A stretch of DNA of 64,000 nt from Shimwellia blattae DSM 4481 = NBRC 105725 (GTDB taxonomy: Bacteria > Pseudomonadota > Gammaproteobacteria > Enterobacterales > Enterobacteriaceae). Below the pieces are notes generated by a model, which saw only the letters and a list, made by a program, of their open reading frames with translations, was not told the DNA's origin and searched no databases. A program made the translations under genes and the position numbers. Positions 25,279-34,230 of this stretch are shown here, piece after piece. Where the stretch lies: the NCBI RefSeq assembly GCF_000262305.1, contig NC_017910.1, positions 930,001 through 994,000 on the forward strand. The letters run 5' to 3'. Every line of letters begins with the position of its first letter. Positions within the stretch are counted from its first letter, which is position 1.

Positions 25279-25716
25279 ATGCCGCAGATCAGCCGTACCG
25301 CACTGGTCCCTTTCAGCGCGGAGCAGATGTATAAGTTAGTGAATGATGTGCAATCTTATCCGCAGTTTTTGCCAGGGTGCGTGGGCTCCCGGGTATTGCA
25401 TTCTTCGCCAGCCGAGATGACCGCCGCCGTGGATGTATCGAAGGCCGGGATCAGTAAAACATTCACCACACGTAATGTGCTGACCAGTAACCAGAGCATT
25501 TTAATGCAGCTGGTAGACGGCCCGTTCCGCTCCCTGGCCGGAGGCTGGAAATTTACCCCGCTAACGTCTGATGCCTGCCGTATTGAGTTCCATCTGGATT
25601 TTGAATTTACCAATAAGCTCATTGAGCTGGCTTTTGGCCGGGTGTTCAAAGAGCTGGCCCTGAGTATGGTGCAGGCGTTTACCAGCCGGGCCAAAGAGGT
25701 TTACCGTGTCGCCTGA
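25279..25716 (+). CDS. ratA: RatA (PasT/YfjG) START-domain protein
   Basis: A 145-residue START/COQ10-like protein (PQISRTALVPFSAEQMYKLVNDVQSYPQFLPGC...). In E. coli RatA is reported to bind 50S subunits and block 70S formation, and as PasT to help persistence; a role in quinone handling like Coq10 is also possible. The family length is normal. ATG 25279 has GGGA six bases upstream; ATG 25273 is too close to it. It overlaps ratB by 11 bases. Confidence 0.95.
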   Translation: MPQISRTALVPFSAEQMYKLVNDVQSYPQFLPGCVGSRVLHSSPAEMTAAVDVSKAGISKTFTTRNVLTSNQSILMQLVDGPFRSLAGGWKFTPLTSDACRIEFHLDFEFTNKLIELAFGRVFKELALSMVQAFTSRAKEVYRVA

Positions 25717-25996
25717 GATCCATGTTGAAGTGATTTATGCCCTGGCGCAGAAGCAGTACCTGCGCAAGGTTACCCTGCCGGAGGGGGCGACCGTAGAAGC
25801 GGCTATTCTCGCCTCCGGTATTCCTGAGCTGCGCCCGGAAATTGATCTGGCCAGAAATAAGGTCGGCATCTATAGCCGCCCGGCAAAGCTGACGGATCCG
25901 GTACACGAAGGGGACAGGGTTGAGATTTACCGGCCACTGATTGCCGATCCGCGCGCGCTGCGCCGGGAGCGGGCAGAGAAATCAGCCAGAAAATAA
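25706..25996 (+). CDS. ratB: RatB (PasI/YfjF), RnfH-family protein
   Basis: A 96-residue ubiquitin-like RnfH/UPF0125 protein starting at GTG 25706 inside the ratA end. Family sequence includes VEVIYALAQKQYLRKVTLPEGATVEAAI and KVGIYSRPAKLTDPVHEGDRVEIYRPLIADP. The two genes were described as a toxin-antitoxin pair in some strains, but that role is disputed. A bidirectional terminator follows. Confidence 0.95.
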   Translation: MSPEIHVEVIYALAQKQYLRKVTLPEGATVEAAILASGIPELRPEIDLARNKVGIYSRPAKLTDPVHEGDRVEIYRPLIADPRALRRERAEKSARK

Positions 25997-26026
25997 GTGC
26001 CGTGAATGGCGGGTTCTCATGAAAAC

Positions 26027-26053
26027 AAAAAAGGTGCCACTGGCACCTTTTTT
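26027..26053. terminator. Bidirectional terminator between ratB and bamE
   Basis: AAAAAAGGTGCCA and TGGCACCTTTTTT form a symmetric stem with T-runs on both strands, between convergent genes. Confidence 0.93.
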
Positions 26054-26067
26054 GTTGGTCTGGCGAA

Positions 26068-26421
26068 TCAGTCGCTGCTGTTCTTGCGGCTCAGCGCCGG
26101 TTTGTTGGCGATATTGGTCAGAATGCCGTTGCTGTCGAAGGTGAGCGTCAGCGTTTGCTGGGTGACCTTCTCATGGCCTGGCTGCTGGCGGAAGACATAG
26201 AACCAGGTGTTGGTGCCGAACGGATCGCTCATCATCGGGGTTCCCAGTGCGTAAGCAACCTGCTGCTGGGTCATGCCCTGGTGAACTTTCGCGATATCTG
26301 TGCTGGTCAGGTAGTTACCCTGGTTGATATCAGGACGATAAACCACGCGTTCCAGGGTGGAACAACCCGCAGTCAGCATCAGAAGAGCCGCAACGGCAGC
26401 AGTCAGCGTTTTACAGCGCAT
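26068..26421 (-). CDS. bamE: Outer-membrane assembly lipoprotein BamE (SmpA)
   Basis: A 117-residue lipoprotein with a signal peptide ending in the lipobox LTAGC and the SmpA/OmlA fold (YRPDINQGNYLTSTDIAKVHQGMTQQQVAYALGTP...FGTNTWFYVFR). It is part of the BamABCDE complex that inserts beta-barrel proteins, together with bamD at 55.6-56.3 kb. ATG 26421 (MRCKTLTAAV) gives a proper signal sequence; the longer ORF to 26574 does not. Confidence 0.97.
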   Translation of the reverse strand: MRCKTLTAAVAALLMLTAGCSTLERVVYRPDINQGNYLTSTDIAKVHQGMTQQQVAYALGTPMMSDPFGTNTWFYVFRQQPGHEKVTQQTLTLTFDSNGILTNIANKPALSRKNSSD

Positions 26422-26607
26422 AGTGATTTTATTCCTTTTCGGGCCCGAGTAAGTTCGTGGCTTATCTATAATATGCTGATGATAATAAACCTTCGCGCAG
26501 TTTAAAACCTTCAGACGCTTCACTATGACCGCAGCGGGCGAAAAAAGTTGATGAAAACGCCCGTTAATCGTCACCTGAAATCATGTAAAGATGAATTTTT
26601 ATACAAA

Positions 26608-28269
26608 TCAGGCCGCCAGTAACTCCCGGGCGTTAGCCAGCGTATTGCGGGTTACCGCGCTGCCGCCCAGTAAGCGGGCCAGCTCCTGCAACCGGGCACG
26701 CTTATTCAGTGCCTGCATATGGGTCTCGGTCATTTCACCATCCGTTGTCTTGCTGACAAAGAAATGATGGTGCCCGCAACCGGCCACCTGGGGCAGGTGG
26801 GTAACGCACATTACCTGGGTTGATTCGCCAAGCTGGCGCAGCAGCCTGCCGACAACCGCCGCTGTCGGGCCGCTGATCCCTACGTCTACCTCATCGAAAA
26901 TCAGGGCCGGGGTTTCCATTTTATGGGCCGTGATCACCTGAATCGCCAGCGCAATACGCGACAGCTCACCGCCGGAGGCCACCTTCGCCAGGGGCTGTAA
27001 CGGCTGACCCGGGTTTGTGGAAACCCGGAACTCAACCCGGTCAGCCCCTTCGGCAGACAGGTGGTTTTCATCAAAGGTGATGGCTATCTCCAGGACACCG
27101 TGCGGCATGGCAAGGGCGTGGATGCTTTCGGTGATAAGCCGGCTGAGCTCACTGGCCTGATGATTACGGCACTGGTGCAGCTGGCGGGCAATCGTCAGCG
27201 CCTGCTGGTGATGCTGCTCTACAGCGGCGGCCAGGGCATCGGCATCATCGGCCTGGGAGTCCAGCTGGCGCTGCTCCTCCAGCAGGGAGTGGTGCAGGGC
27301 AGGGAGGGCCTCCGGCGTGGTCTGGTGCTTGCGGGCCAGGGATATCTGGCGCGAAATGCGCTGCTCCAGCTCATACAGCCGGTTTGGATCCAGATCCAGC
27401 CGCTCGCAATAGTGGCGAAGCTCCGTGCTGGCTTCATCAATCTGTATTGCGGCCTCTTCCAGCAGATCCAGCAGGGGGGCGAGCTTATCGTCCATGGAGA
27501 TCAGCTCGCCAAGGGTCTGGCGCACGCTGTAGAGCTGGCTCTGAATATTGCACTCTTCCGCTTCTGCCAGCACACCCAGCGCCTGCTGGCCCAGTGAAAG
27601 CAACTGCCCGCTGTTAGCCAGCAGTTTGTACTCTTCATCAATCTGTTCAAACTCCCCGCTCCGGGGGGCAAATTCATTGAGCTCTTTTAGCTGGTACTGC
27701 AGCAGTTCCGCACGGGCGGCCCGCTCCTGAGAAAGCTGCTGATGCCGGGCCAGCTCACGGCAGCTGTGGTGCCATTGCTGGTAGGCGGCGGCCATTGCCG
27801 CCAGCAGTTCGCTTTCGCCGGTGTAGCCATCCAGCAGGTGTTTTTGATGTTCGGGCCGGAGTAATAACTGATGGGCATGCTGGCCGTGGATTTGAATTAA
27901 CTGCTGGCCAAGTTCACGCAACTGAGACAGCGGCACCGCCGTGCCGTTGATAAACCCACGTGAGCGGCCGTCGCTGCTGAGCACCCGGCGTAACAGGCAT
28001 TCGTTACCGTCATCCAGGGCGTTTTCCTCCAGCCAGCGGCGGGCGGCGGGGGTATCCCGGAGGGAGAAGCGGGCGCAGAGATCGGCGCGTGTGGCGCCCG
28101 GGCGGACCATATCCCCTTCCGCCCGGCCACCCAGGCACAGGCCAAGGGCGTCGATAGCGATAGATTTGCCTGCCCCGGTCTCCCCGGTGATTGCCGTCAT
28201 CCCCTGGTGAAAGTCGATTTCCAGTTCACGAACAATAGCAAAATTTGTGATTGTCAGTTGCGCCAGCAT
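26608..28269 (-). CDS. recN: DNA repair protein RecN
   Basis: A 553-residue SMC-like ATPase, as in E. coli. It has Walker A GETGAGKS near the N-terminus, two long coiled coils, and the C-terminal signature ASGGELSRIALA with Walker B ALIFDEVDVGISG. It helps repair double-strand breaks, keeping sister DNA together. ATG 28269 with GGAAGG upstream is chosen over the GTG at 28275. Three LexA boxes precede it, so it is a strongly SOS-controlled gene. Confidence 0.97.
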   Translation of the reverse strand: MLAQLTITNFAIVRELEIDFHQGMTAITGETGAGKSIAIDALGLCLGGRAEGDMVRPGATRADLCARFSLRDTPAARRWLEENALDDGNECLLRRVLSSDGRSRGFINGTAVPLSQLRELGQQLIQIHGQHAHQLLLRPEHQKHLLDGYTGESELLAAMAAAYQQWHHSCRELARHQQLSQERAARAELLQYQLKELNEFAPRSGEFEQIDEEYKLLANSGQLLSLGQQALGVLAEAEECNIQSQLYSVRQTLGELISMDDKLAPLLDLLEEAAIQIDEASTELRHYCERLDLDPNRLYELEQRISRQISLARKHQTTPEALPALHHSLLEEQRQLDSQADDADALAAAVEQHHQQALTIARQLHQCRNHQASELSRLITESIHALAMPHGVLEIAITFDENHLSAEGADRVEFRVSTNPGQPLQPLAKVASGGELSRIALAIQVITAHKMETPALIFDEVDVGISGPTAAVVGRLLRQLGESTQVMCVTHLPQVAGCGHHHFFVSKTTDGEMTETHMQALNKRARLQELARLLGGSAVTRNTLANARELLAA

Positions 28270-28279
28270 AGCCACCTTC

Positions 28280-28335
28280 CTGTATATAACAGCAGAACTG
28301 TAATTTCATACAGTATATACTGGCTTTATATACAG
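28280..28335 (-). promoter_or_regulatory. Three LexA boxes upstream of recN
   Basis: Sites of the CTGT-N8-ACAG type occur at 28280-28295 (CTGTATATAACAGCAG), 28298-28313 (CTGTAATTTCATACAG, perfect ends) and 28320-28335 (CTGGCTTTATATACAG, one mismatch at the left end). The first has the weakest right half. E. coli recN also has multiple LexA sites, which gives tight repression and strong induction. Confidence 0.88.
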
Positions 28336-28354
28336 TAAAGTGGTTAAGGCAATT

Positions 28355-29233
28355 TTAGAACAATTTTTTAGACCAGCCGAGTTTAGAACTTAATGTATTG
28401 AAATAGCTGTAGTCTTTAGGGTGGATAAGGTTCAGGTGGTAATCGCACCGCCGGATGAACACATCGTCCCCCTCCTGAATCGGCAGGGCTATCTGGCTGT
28501 CACAGCTGATTTCCAGATCGCTGCGCATATGGGAAAAACGCAGGCGAATGGTGCTGTCGCCGTTGATCACCAGCGGGCGGGCGGACAAGGTATGGGGGAA
28601 CATCGGCACCAGGGTGATGGCGTCCAGCGACGGGGTGAGGATCGGGCCACCGGCCGAAAGTGAATAGGCCGTTGAACCGGTCGGGGTGGAGATGATCAGG
28701 CCATCAGAGCGCTGGGAAAACGCGAAAACTTCGTCAATATAGACTTCAAACTCGATCATATGGGCCACTTTGCCCGGGTGCAGGACCACTTCGTTAATGG
28801 CGGTGCTCAGGCAGGTATGGCGATCGTGATGGCGAATTTGCGCCTCCAGCAGGAAGCGGCGCTCAATGATGTAGTGGCCTTCCAGCACATCGGCCAGCTG
28901 TTGCTGGGCGTTATCCGGGTCAAGATCGGTCAGAAAGCCCAGGTTGCCGCGGTTGATACCGATAACTTTGATATCATAGCGTGCCAGTACCCGGGCCGCC
29001 CCCAGCATGTTGCCATCCCCCCCGACGACCACGGCCAGGTCTGCCTGCTGGCCAATTTCTGCCAGGGTGCCGGTTTTCACATTTTTGAGGCGCAGTTCAT
29101 GGGCGATTTGTTGCTCAACCATCACCTCATAACCCTGCTCGCTAAGCCAGCGGTATAACATTTCATGTGTTGTTAGTGCAGTTGGGTGACGCGGGTGCCC
29201 GACAATACCGATACAATTAAAATGCATGGTCAT
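28355..29233 (-). CDS. nadK: NAD kinase
   Basis: A 292-residue NAD kinase, the E. coli length, with the family motif VVGGDGNMLGAAR, NRGNLGFLTDL, and the NAD-site segment DGLIISTPTGSTAYSLSAGGPIL. It phosphorylates NAD to NADP in the cytoplasm. The start at 29233 (MTMHFNCIGIVGHPRHPTAL) matches the family; the ORF extension to 29308 is not conserved and would overlap the grpE promoter. It lies upstream of recN on the same strand and is divergent from grpE. Confidence 0.97.
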   Translation of the reverse strand: MTMHFNCIGIVGHPRHPTALTTHEMLYRWLSEQGYEVMVEQQIAHELRLKNVKTGTLAEIGQQADLAVVVGGDGNMLGAARVLARYDIKVIGINRGNLGFLTDLDPDNAQQQLADVLEGHYIIERRFLLEAQIRHHDRHTCLSTAINEVVLHPGKVAHMIEFEVYIDEVFAFSQRSDGLIISTPTGSTAYSLSAGGPILTPSLDAITLVPMFPHTLSARPLVINGDSTIRLRFSHMRSDLEISCDSQIALPIQEGDDVFIRRCDYHLNLIHPKDYSYFNTLSSKLGWSKKLF

Positions 29234-29282
29234 TATCCAGTGGTCCTTGTGCTGAGCAATTAACGACAATCTGTCAGGTTCT

Positions 29283-29308
29283 CTTGAAACCCGGCTACTG
29301 ATCCCCAT
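29283..29308 (+). promoter_or_regulatory. Sigma-32 heat-shock promoter of grpE
   Basis: CTTGAAA (29283-29289) and CCCCAT (29303-29308) with a 13-base spacer match the sigma-32 consensus, 48 bases before the grpE ATG. Confidence 0.9.
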
Positions 29309-29355
29309 AATAAGCCAGGTAGCGAGATGAATGCCAAAAGAACGCGGAGAATTTC

Positions 29356-29946
29356 ATGAGTAGTCAAGAACAGAAAGCACCAGAAGAGCAACTCTCTGAG
29401 GAGAAACAGGCCATGGAGCAACACGAGGAAGTGGAAGTCGCGGCAGAGAATGCGAACACGGTGGATCCGCGCGACGAACGCATCGCAAACCTCGAAGCTC
29501 AACTGGCTGAAGTGCAGCAGCATGAACGCGACGCGTTGCTGCGCGCTAAAGCAGAGATGGAAAACCTGCGCCGTCGTACAGAGCAGGATGTCGAAAAGGC
29601 ACATAAATTTGCTCTTGAAAAGTTCGTTAACGAACTGCTGCCGGTGATCGACAGTCTGGATCGGGCCCTGGAAGTGGCCGATAAAAATAACCCGGACCTG
29701 GCACCGATGGTGGAAGGTATCGAGCTTACCCGCAAATCGATGCTGGATGTGGTGCGTAAATTCGGCGTAGAAGTTGTCGGGGAAGTGAATGAGCCGTTTA
29801 ACCCGGATGTTCACCAGGCCATTGCGATGGTGGAGTCAGACGAGGTGGCACCCAACCACGTACTGATGGTGATGCAGAAAGGCTATACGCTGAATGGTCG
29901 TACTATTCGCGCGGCAATGGTCTCTGTGGCGAAAGCGAAAGCCTGA
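29356..29946 (+). CDS. grpE: GrpE, DnaK nucleotide exchange factor
   Basis: A 196-residue protein (E. coli 197). An acidic, disordered N-terminus is followed by a long coiled coil (DERIANLEAQLAEVQQHERDALLRAKAEMENLRRR) and the C-terminal beta domain (MVMQKGYTLNGRTIRAAMVSVAK). It releases ADP from DnaK and works as a thermosensor in the DnaK-DnaJ-GrpE cycle. A sigma-32 promoter lies directly upstream and a strong terminator downstream, so it is a single-gene unit. Confidence 0.98.
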   Translation: MSSQEQKAPEEQLSEEKQAMEQHEEVEVAAENANTVDPRDERIANLEAQLAEVQQHERDALLRAKAEMENLRRRTEQDVEKAHKFALEKFVNELLPVIDSLDRALEVADKNNPDLAPMVEGIELTRKSMLDVVRKFGVEVVGEVNEPFNPDVHQAIAMVESDEVAPNHVLMVMQKGYTLNGRTIRAAMVSVAKAKA

Positions 29947-29965
29947 GCCCGGTAACGCCAGGAAC

Positions 29966-29993
29966 AAAAAGGCCAGTCACTGACTGGCCTTTT
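29966..29993. terminator. Bidirectional terminator between grpE and yfjD
   Basis: AAAGGCCAGTCA and TGACTGGCCTTT form a 12-bp stem with a 1-base centre, with A/T runs on both sides, between convergent genes. Confidence 0.93.
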
Positions 29994-30006
29994 GCTTTCT
30001 GGTGTC

Positions 30007-31302
30007 TTAATGCGCGGTGTTTTCTACCGTTTCCCGCAGTGCCCTGACCGGCACCACTTTCACCTGTTTTATCATATTTTCCTGCACATCAAGGATGTCG
30101 ATATCGTACTGATCAATGCGCACCCGGGTGCCCGGTGCCGGGATATCTTCCAGCGCCTCCAGCAGCATGCCGTTTACGGTGCGCGCTTCGTCTTCCGGCA
30201 GGTGCCAGTTAAAGGCTTTGTTAATTTCGCGCACGTTCGCCCCGCCATCAATAATCACGGAGCCGTCGTTTTGTGGCGTGACTTCTTCAGCAAGGCTCGG
30301 GGACATTGAGGTGGTGAAATCACCTACGATCTCCTCAAGAATATCCTCCACGGTGACCAGCCCCTGGATATCGCCATATTCATCCACCACCAGGCCCACT
30401 TTTTTCTTGTTGCGCTGGAATTTCACCAGTTGGGTACTTAACGGGGTGCCTTCCGGCACAAAGTAGATCTCATCTGCGGCGCGCAGCATCACCTCTTTGG
30501 TGAACTCTTTTTTCTCGGTCATCAGCCGGTAGGCTTCACGCACCCGCAGCATGCTGATGGCGTCGTCCAGGGATTCCCGGTACAGCACAATCCGGCCGTG
30601 AGGGGAGTGGGTCAGCTGGCGGACAATAGATTTCCAGTCGTCATTAATATCAATCCCGACAATTTCATTACGCGGCACCATAATGTCGTTAACGCTGACA
30701 TTCTCCAGATCCAGCACCGACAGCAGCATATCCTGGTTGCGGCGCGAGATTTTCGAACGGGATTCATTCACGATGGTGCGCAGCTCTTCTTTGCTGAGGG
30801 CAGCACTGACCACGGCATTGGTTTTAATGCCGACCATGCGCATCAGCAGGCGGGTGATCATGTTCAGCAGCCACACCAGCGGCATCATGATTATCTGTAA
30901 CGGCGCCAGCAGGAAGCTGCTGGGGTAGGCGACTTTTTCCGGGTACAGGGCGGCCACGGTTTTGGGCAGCACTTCAGCAAAAACCAGCACCACAAAGGTC
31001 AGCACGCCGGTTGCGATAGCCACGCCCGCATCCCCGTACAGGCGCATACCGACAATGGTCCCCAGGGCGGAGGCCAGAATATTCACCAGGTTGTTACCGA
31101 TAAGCACCAGGCTAATCAGCCGGTCCGGGGTTTTAAGCAGTTTTTCAACGCGCCTGGCCGCCCGGTTACCCTGTTTTGCCATATGGCGCAGCCGGTAGCG
31201 GTTGAGGGTCATCATCCCGGTTTCTGAGCCGGAAAAATACGCGGAGATCACCACCATGATGACCAGGGTGATGATCAACGTGGTGGTCGATATGTGTTCC
31301 AA
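30007..31302 (-). CDS. yfjD: YfjD, CNNM/CorC-family membrane protein (CorB-like)
   Basis: A 431-residue protein with an N-terminal DUF21 membrane domain of about four helices (ITLVIMVVISAYFSGSETGMM ...), a pair of CBS domains (MVPRNEIVGIDIND ... GLVVDEYGDIQGLVTVEDILEEIVGDF) and a C-terminal CorC_HlyC domain. Family members are linked to magnesium export and cobalt resistance. The order with ypjD upstream, both between grpE and ffh, is as in E. coli. Confidence 0.93.
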   Translation of the reverse strand: MEHISTTTLIITLVIMVVISAYFSGSETGMMTLNRYRLRHMAKQGNRAARRVEKLLKTPDRLISLVLIGNNLVNILASALGTIVGMRLYGDAGVAIATGVLTFVVLVFAEVLPKTVAALYPEKVAYPSSFLLAPLQIIMMPLVWLLNMITRLLMRMVGIKTNAVVSAALSKEELRTIVNESRSKISRRNQDMLLSVLDLENVSVNDIMVPRNEIVGIDINDDWKSIVRQLTHSPHGRIVLYRESLDDAISMLRVREAYRLMTEKKEFTKEVMLRAADEIYFVPEGTPLSTQLVKFQRNKKKVGLVVDEYGDIQGLVTVEDILEEIVGDFTTSMSPSLAEEVTPQNDGSVIIDGGANVREINKAFNWHLPEDEARTVNGMLLEALEDIPAPGTRVRIDQYDIDILDVQENMIKQVKVVPVRALRETVENTAH

Positions 31303-31324
31303 AAGAGTTCCTTACTGTCGCTGA

Positions 31325-32113
31325 TTAGCTGATGAGATATTGCAGGATCCGGCTACCGAAATAGGCCAGCGTTAAAATAATCGCCCCTGCGACGTTAAAT
31401 CTTACCACCCGGCGCCCGCGCCAGCCTTCATGATAGTGCCCCCACAGCAGGATGACATAAACAAACCATGCCAGGATGGAGAGGATAGCTTTATCAATAT
31501 TTTCCAGACTGAACAGATTTTTCAGCCAGAACAGGCCGGTACACAGGGTCAGCGTCAGCAGCACCACGCCCACCTGGGTGATATGAAACATTTTACGTTC
31601 AATTGTCATTAGTGGGGGCATTTCCGCACTAAATGCGAGTTTTTTATTTTTCAGCTGAAAATCAATCCACGCCAGTTGCAGGGCATACAGGGCCGCAATA
31701 ATCAGGGTGGCATAGGCAAAGAGCGCAAGGCCAATGTGGATCATCATGCCCGGGGTGGCCTCCAGGTGGGTGATAAACGCATTGGGCATCAGCGTAGCCA
31801 GCGCCAGATTGATCACCGCGAAGGCATAAACAATGGGCAGTAATAGCCAGCCCCGGTTGCGGGTAGCGACAATGGTCATCACCGCGCAGATCATCAGGCT
31901 GACCAGGGAGCCCACATTCAGCAAGCTCAGGTTCTGCCCGCCAGTGGGCTGGAAAATGCGGGCCTCCAGCGCCAGGGCATGGCTGACCAGCGCCAGCGCG
32001 GCAAACAGGATAGCCAGGCGCCGCCAGGCGCTATGCTTGCGCAGCAATCCGGGAATAATGAGCGCCAGGCTTGCTAAGTAAGCAATCAGCGCAATGAGTG
32101 CAAAAACAGGCAT
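31325..32113 (-). CDS. ypjD: YpjD, CcsA-like inner membrane protein
   Basis: A 262-residue protein (E. coli YpjD 263) with about eight membrane helices and the cytochrome c assembly family segments MMIHIGLALFAYATLIIAALYALQL and LLWGHYHEGWRGRRVVRFN. The family handles haem in other contexts, but the role of YpjD is not settled. ATG 32113 (MPVFALIALI) removes a non-conserved 28-residue extension. It is upstream of yfjD and divergent from ffh. Confidence 0.9.
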   Translation of the reverse strand: MPVFALIALIAYLASLALIIPGLLRKHSAWRRLAILFAALALVSHALALEARIFQPTGGQNLSLLNVGSLVSLMICAVMTIVATRNRGWLLLPIVYAFAVINLALATLMPNAFITHLEATPGMMIHIGLALFAYATLIIAALYALQLAWIDFQLKNKKLAFSAEMPPLMTIERKMFHITQVGVVLLTLTLCTGLFWLKNLFSLENIDKAILSILAWFVYVILLWGHYHEGWRGRRVVRFNVAGAIILTLAYFGSRILQYLIS

Positions 32114-32268
32114 ATTCAGTGTCAGTTTGTCGCCATAAGTGAAGATGCAGTATACCGTCAGGAACCGCCTGCTCCAACCGCCATCGCACTGGGGCAACGG
32201 TATGGTATACTCGCTGCATTCTGCTTACTGTCGCTTCGGCGGCCACTGTTATCACCTGGATTAGTGCA

Positions 32269-33630
32269 ATGTTTGATAATTTAACTGACCGCCTGTCGCG
32301 CACGCTACGCAATATCAGCGGCCGCGGTCGTCTGACTGAAGACAACATTAAAGATACCCTGCGGGAAGTTCGCATGGCTCTGCTGGAGGCGGATGTCGCG
32401 CTGCCGGTGGTGCGTGATTTTATCAGCCGTGTGAAAGAGCAGGCGGTAGGGCATGAAGTTAACAAAAGCCTGACCCCGGGCCAGGAGTTCGTCAAAATTG
32501 TCCGCAACGAACTGGTCGCGGCAATGGGGGCGGAAAACAGCAGCCTGAACCTGGCAGCCCAGCCACCCGCCGTGGTGCTGATGGCGGGCCTGCAGGGGGC
32601 CGGTAAAACCACCAGCGTTGGTAAGCTGGGTAAATTCCTGCGCGAGAAACATAAAAAGAAAGTGCTGGTCGTCTCTGCGGACGTGTACCGCCCGGCGGCA
32701 ATCAAACAGCTGGAAACCCTGGCTGAACAGGTCGGGGTCGATTTCTTCCCCTCTGATGTGGGCCAGAAACCGGTCGATATCGTTAAGGCAGCCCTGAAAG
32801 AAGCCAAACTGAAATTCTACGACGTGCTTCTGGTGGATACCGCCGGTCGTCTGCACGTTGACGAAGCGATGATGGACGAAATCAAACAGGTTCACGCGGA
32901 GATTAATCCGGTAGAAACCCTGTTTGTTGTCGATGCCATGACCGGCCAGGATGCGGCGAATACCGCGAAAGCGTTTAATGAAGCGCTGCCGCTGACAGGG
33001 GTCATTCTGACCAAAGTGGACGGTGATGCCCGCGGTGGTGCGGCGCTCTCTATCCGCCATATTACCGGTAAGCCTATCAAGTTCCTCGGCGTGGGTGAAA
33101 AAACCGAAGCGCTGGAGCCGTTCCACCCGGACCGTATCGCCTCCCGTATCCTCGGTATGGGCGATGTGCTCTCGCTTATCGAAGATATTGAAAGCAAAGT
33201 CGACCGCGCCCAGGCGGAGAAACTGGCCAACAAGCTCAAAAAAGGCGACGGTTTCGATCTCAACGACTTCCTGGAACAGCTCAAACAGATGAAAAATATG
33301 GGCGGTATGGCCAGCCTGATGGGCAAACTGCCCGGCATGGGCCAGATCCCCGATAACGTCAAAGCCCAGATGGATGACAAAGTGCTGGTGCGCATGGAGG
33401 CGATTATCAACTCCATGACCATGAAAGAGCGCGCCCGTCCGGAAATCATCAAAGGCTCCCGCAAGCGGCGTATTGCCGTTGGCTGCGGGATGCAGGTTCA
33501 GGATGTGAACCGCCTGCTCAAGCAGTTCGACGACATGCAGCGCATGATGAAGAAAATGAAAAAAGGCGGTATGGCGAAGATGATGCGAGGGATGAAGGGG
33601 ATGATGCCGCCGGGTTTTCCCGGGCGCTAA
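32269..33630 (+). CDS. ffh: Signal recognition particle protein Ffh
   Basis: A 453-residue protein, the E. coli length. It has an N-terminal helical domain, the GTPase G domain with G1 GLQGAGKTT, DTAGRLH, TKVDGDARGGAALS, and a methionine-rich M domain (MKNMGGMASLMGKLPGMGQ ... MMKKMKKGGMAKMMRGMKGMMPPGFPG) that binds 4.5S RNA and signal sequences. It targets nascent inner-membrane proteins to FtsY and SecYEG. Confidence 0.98.
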   Translation: MFDNLTDRLSRTLRNISGRGRLTEDNIKDTLREVRMALLEADVALPVVRDFISRVKEQAVGHEVNKSLTPGQEFVKIVRNELVAAMGAENSSLNLAAQPPAVVLMAGLQGAGKTTSVGKLGKFLREKHKKKVLVVSADVYRPAAIKQLETLAEQVGVDFFPSDVGQKPVDIVKAALKEAKLKFYDVLLVDTAGRLHVDEAMMDEIKQVHAEINPVETLFVVDAMTGQDAANTAKAFNEALPLTGVILTKVDGDARGGAALSIRHITGKPIKFLGVGEKTEALEPFHPDRIASRILGMGDVLSLIEDIESKVDRAQAEKLANKLKKGDGFDLNDFLEQLKQMKNMGGMASLMGKLPGMGQIPDNVKAQMDDKVLVRMEAIINSMTMKERARPEIIKGSRKRRIAVGCGMQVQDVNRLLKQFDDMQRMMKKMKKGGMAKMMRGMKGMMPPGFPGR

Positions 33631-33963
33631 TCGGCCTGGCTTGTTTGCCATTCTGGCATTGGGGTGTGCTCGCAATGCTCACGTACTATGTGTACGCTCC
33701 GCTTGCTGCGCGCACGCCGCAGCCAGACTGGCATCACCGCCGACGGTCTCGGTTATGGTGCGCCTGGCTTGTTCGCCAGGCAGGCACTGTTACGCTATCG
33801 CCTGAGGTTATCTTTATTTTGTTGTTTTCTCGTGTCCGATCGCGGATTGCTATCTGCTGATTGCATTTTCCCCAGAAATCAGTAAAATTTTCGGGCTTTT
33901 AATATGACACCGGGCTCCGTTCCTCGATGGGGCCCGGTTGTTTTATTCACACAAGAGGATGTT
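33631..33963. other. ffh-rpsP spacer with structured repeats
   Basis: A 330-base gap without a supported gene. It has a hairpin GCCTGGC/GCCAGGC (33762-33781) and a GC-rich stretch with GCTCACGTACTATGTGTACGC (33676-33696) near it. A related stem occurs in the rrn spacer at about 63010-63050. The last 55 bases are the rpsP leader with an attenuator-like hairpin, annotated separately. Confidence 0.55.
33909..33946 (+). promoter_or_regulatory. Attenuator-like hairpin in the rpsP operon leader
   Basis: ACCGGGCTCC and GGGGCCCGGT pair over 10 positions (one T-G pair) with a 10-base loop, followed by TGTTTTATT. It ends only 18 bases before the rpsP ATG, so it looks like a leader terminator that could reduce read-through into the rpsP-rplS operon. 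Confidence 0.7.
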
Positions 33964-34212
33964 ATGGTAACTATTCGTTTAGCACGTCACGGCGCTAAAA
34001 AGCGTCCGTTCTACCAGGTAGTCGTAACCGACAGCCGCAATGCACGTAACGGTCGCTTCATCGAGCGCGTTGGTTTCTTCAACCCGCAGGCCAACGGCCA
34101 GGCAGAAGGCACTCGTCTGGATCTGGACCGTATTGAGCACTGGGTTGGCCAGGGCGCAACTATCTCTGATCGCGTATCTGCGCTGATCAAAGAAGCTAAA
34201 AAAGCAGCTTAA
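33964..34212 (+). CDS. rpsP: 30S ribosomal protein bS16
   Basis: An 82-residue protein, the E. coli length (MVTIRLARHGAKKRPFYQVVVTDSRNARNGRFIERVGFFNP). It is a core 30S protein needed for 16S folding. ATG 33964 follows AGAGGA; the upstream ORF extension lies in the leader hairpin. It is first in the rpsP-rimM-trmD-rplS operon. Confidence 0.98.
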   Translation: MVTIRLARHGAKKRPFYQVVVTDSRNARNGRFIERVGFFNPQANGQAEGTRLDLDRIEHWVGQGATISDRVSALIKEAKKAA

Positions 34213-34230
34213 TCTGTCACGGTGGTCATG

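Noticed and set aside
25279..25996. Reporting ratA-ratB as a new toxin-antitoxin system
   Set aside because: It is a conserved core pair of enterics at its normal place, and its toxin-antitoxin status is disputed.
32305..33675. 456-codon ORF on the strand opposite ffh
   Set aside because: It is a frame shadow of ffh, rich in His/Phe/Gly from the antisense of conserved codons, with no family features.
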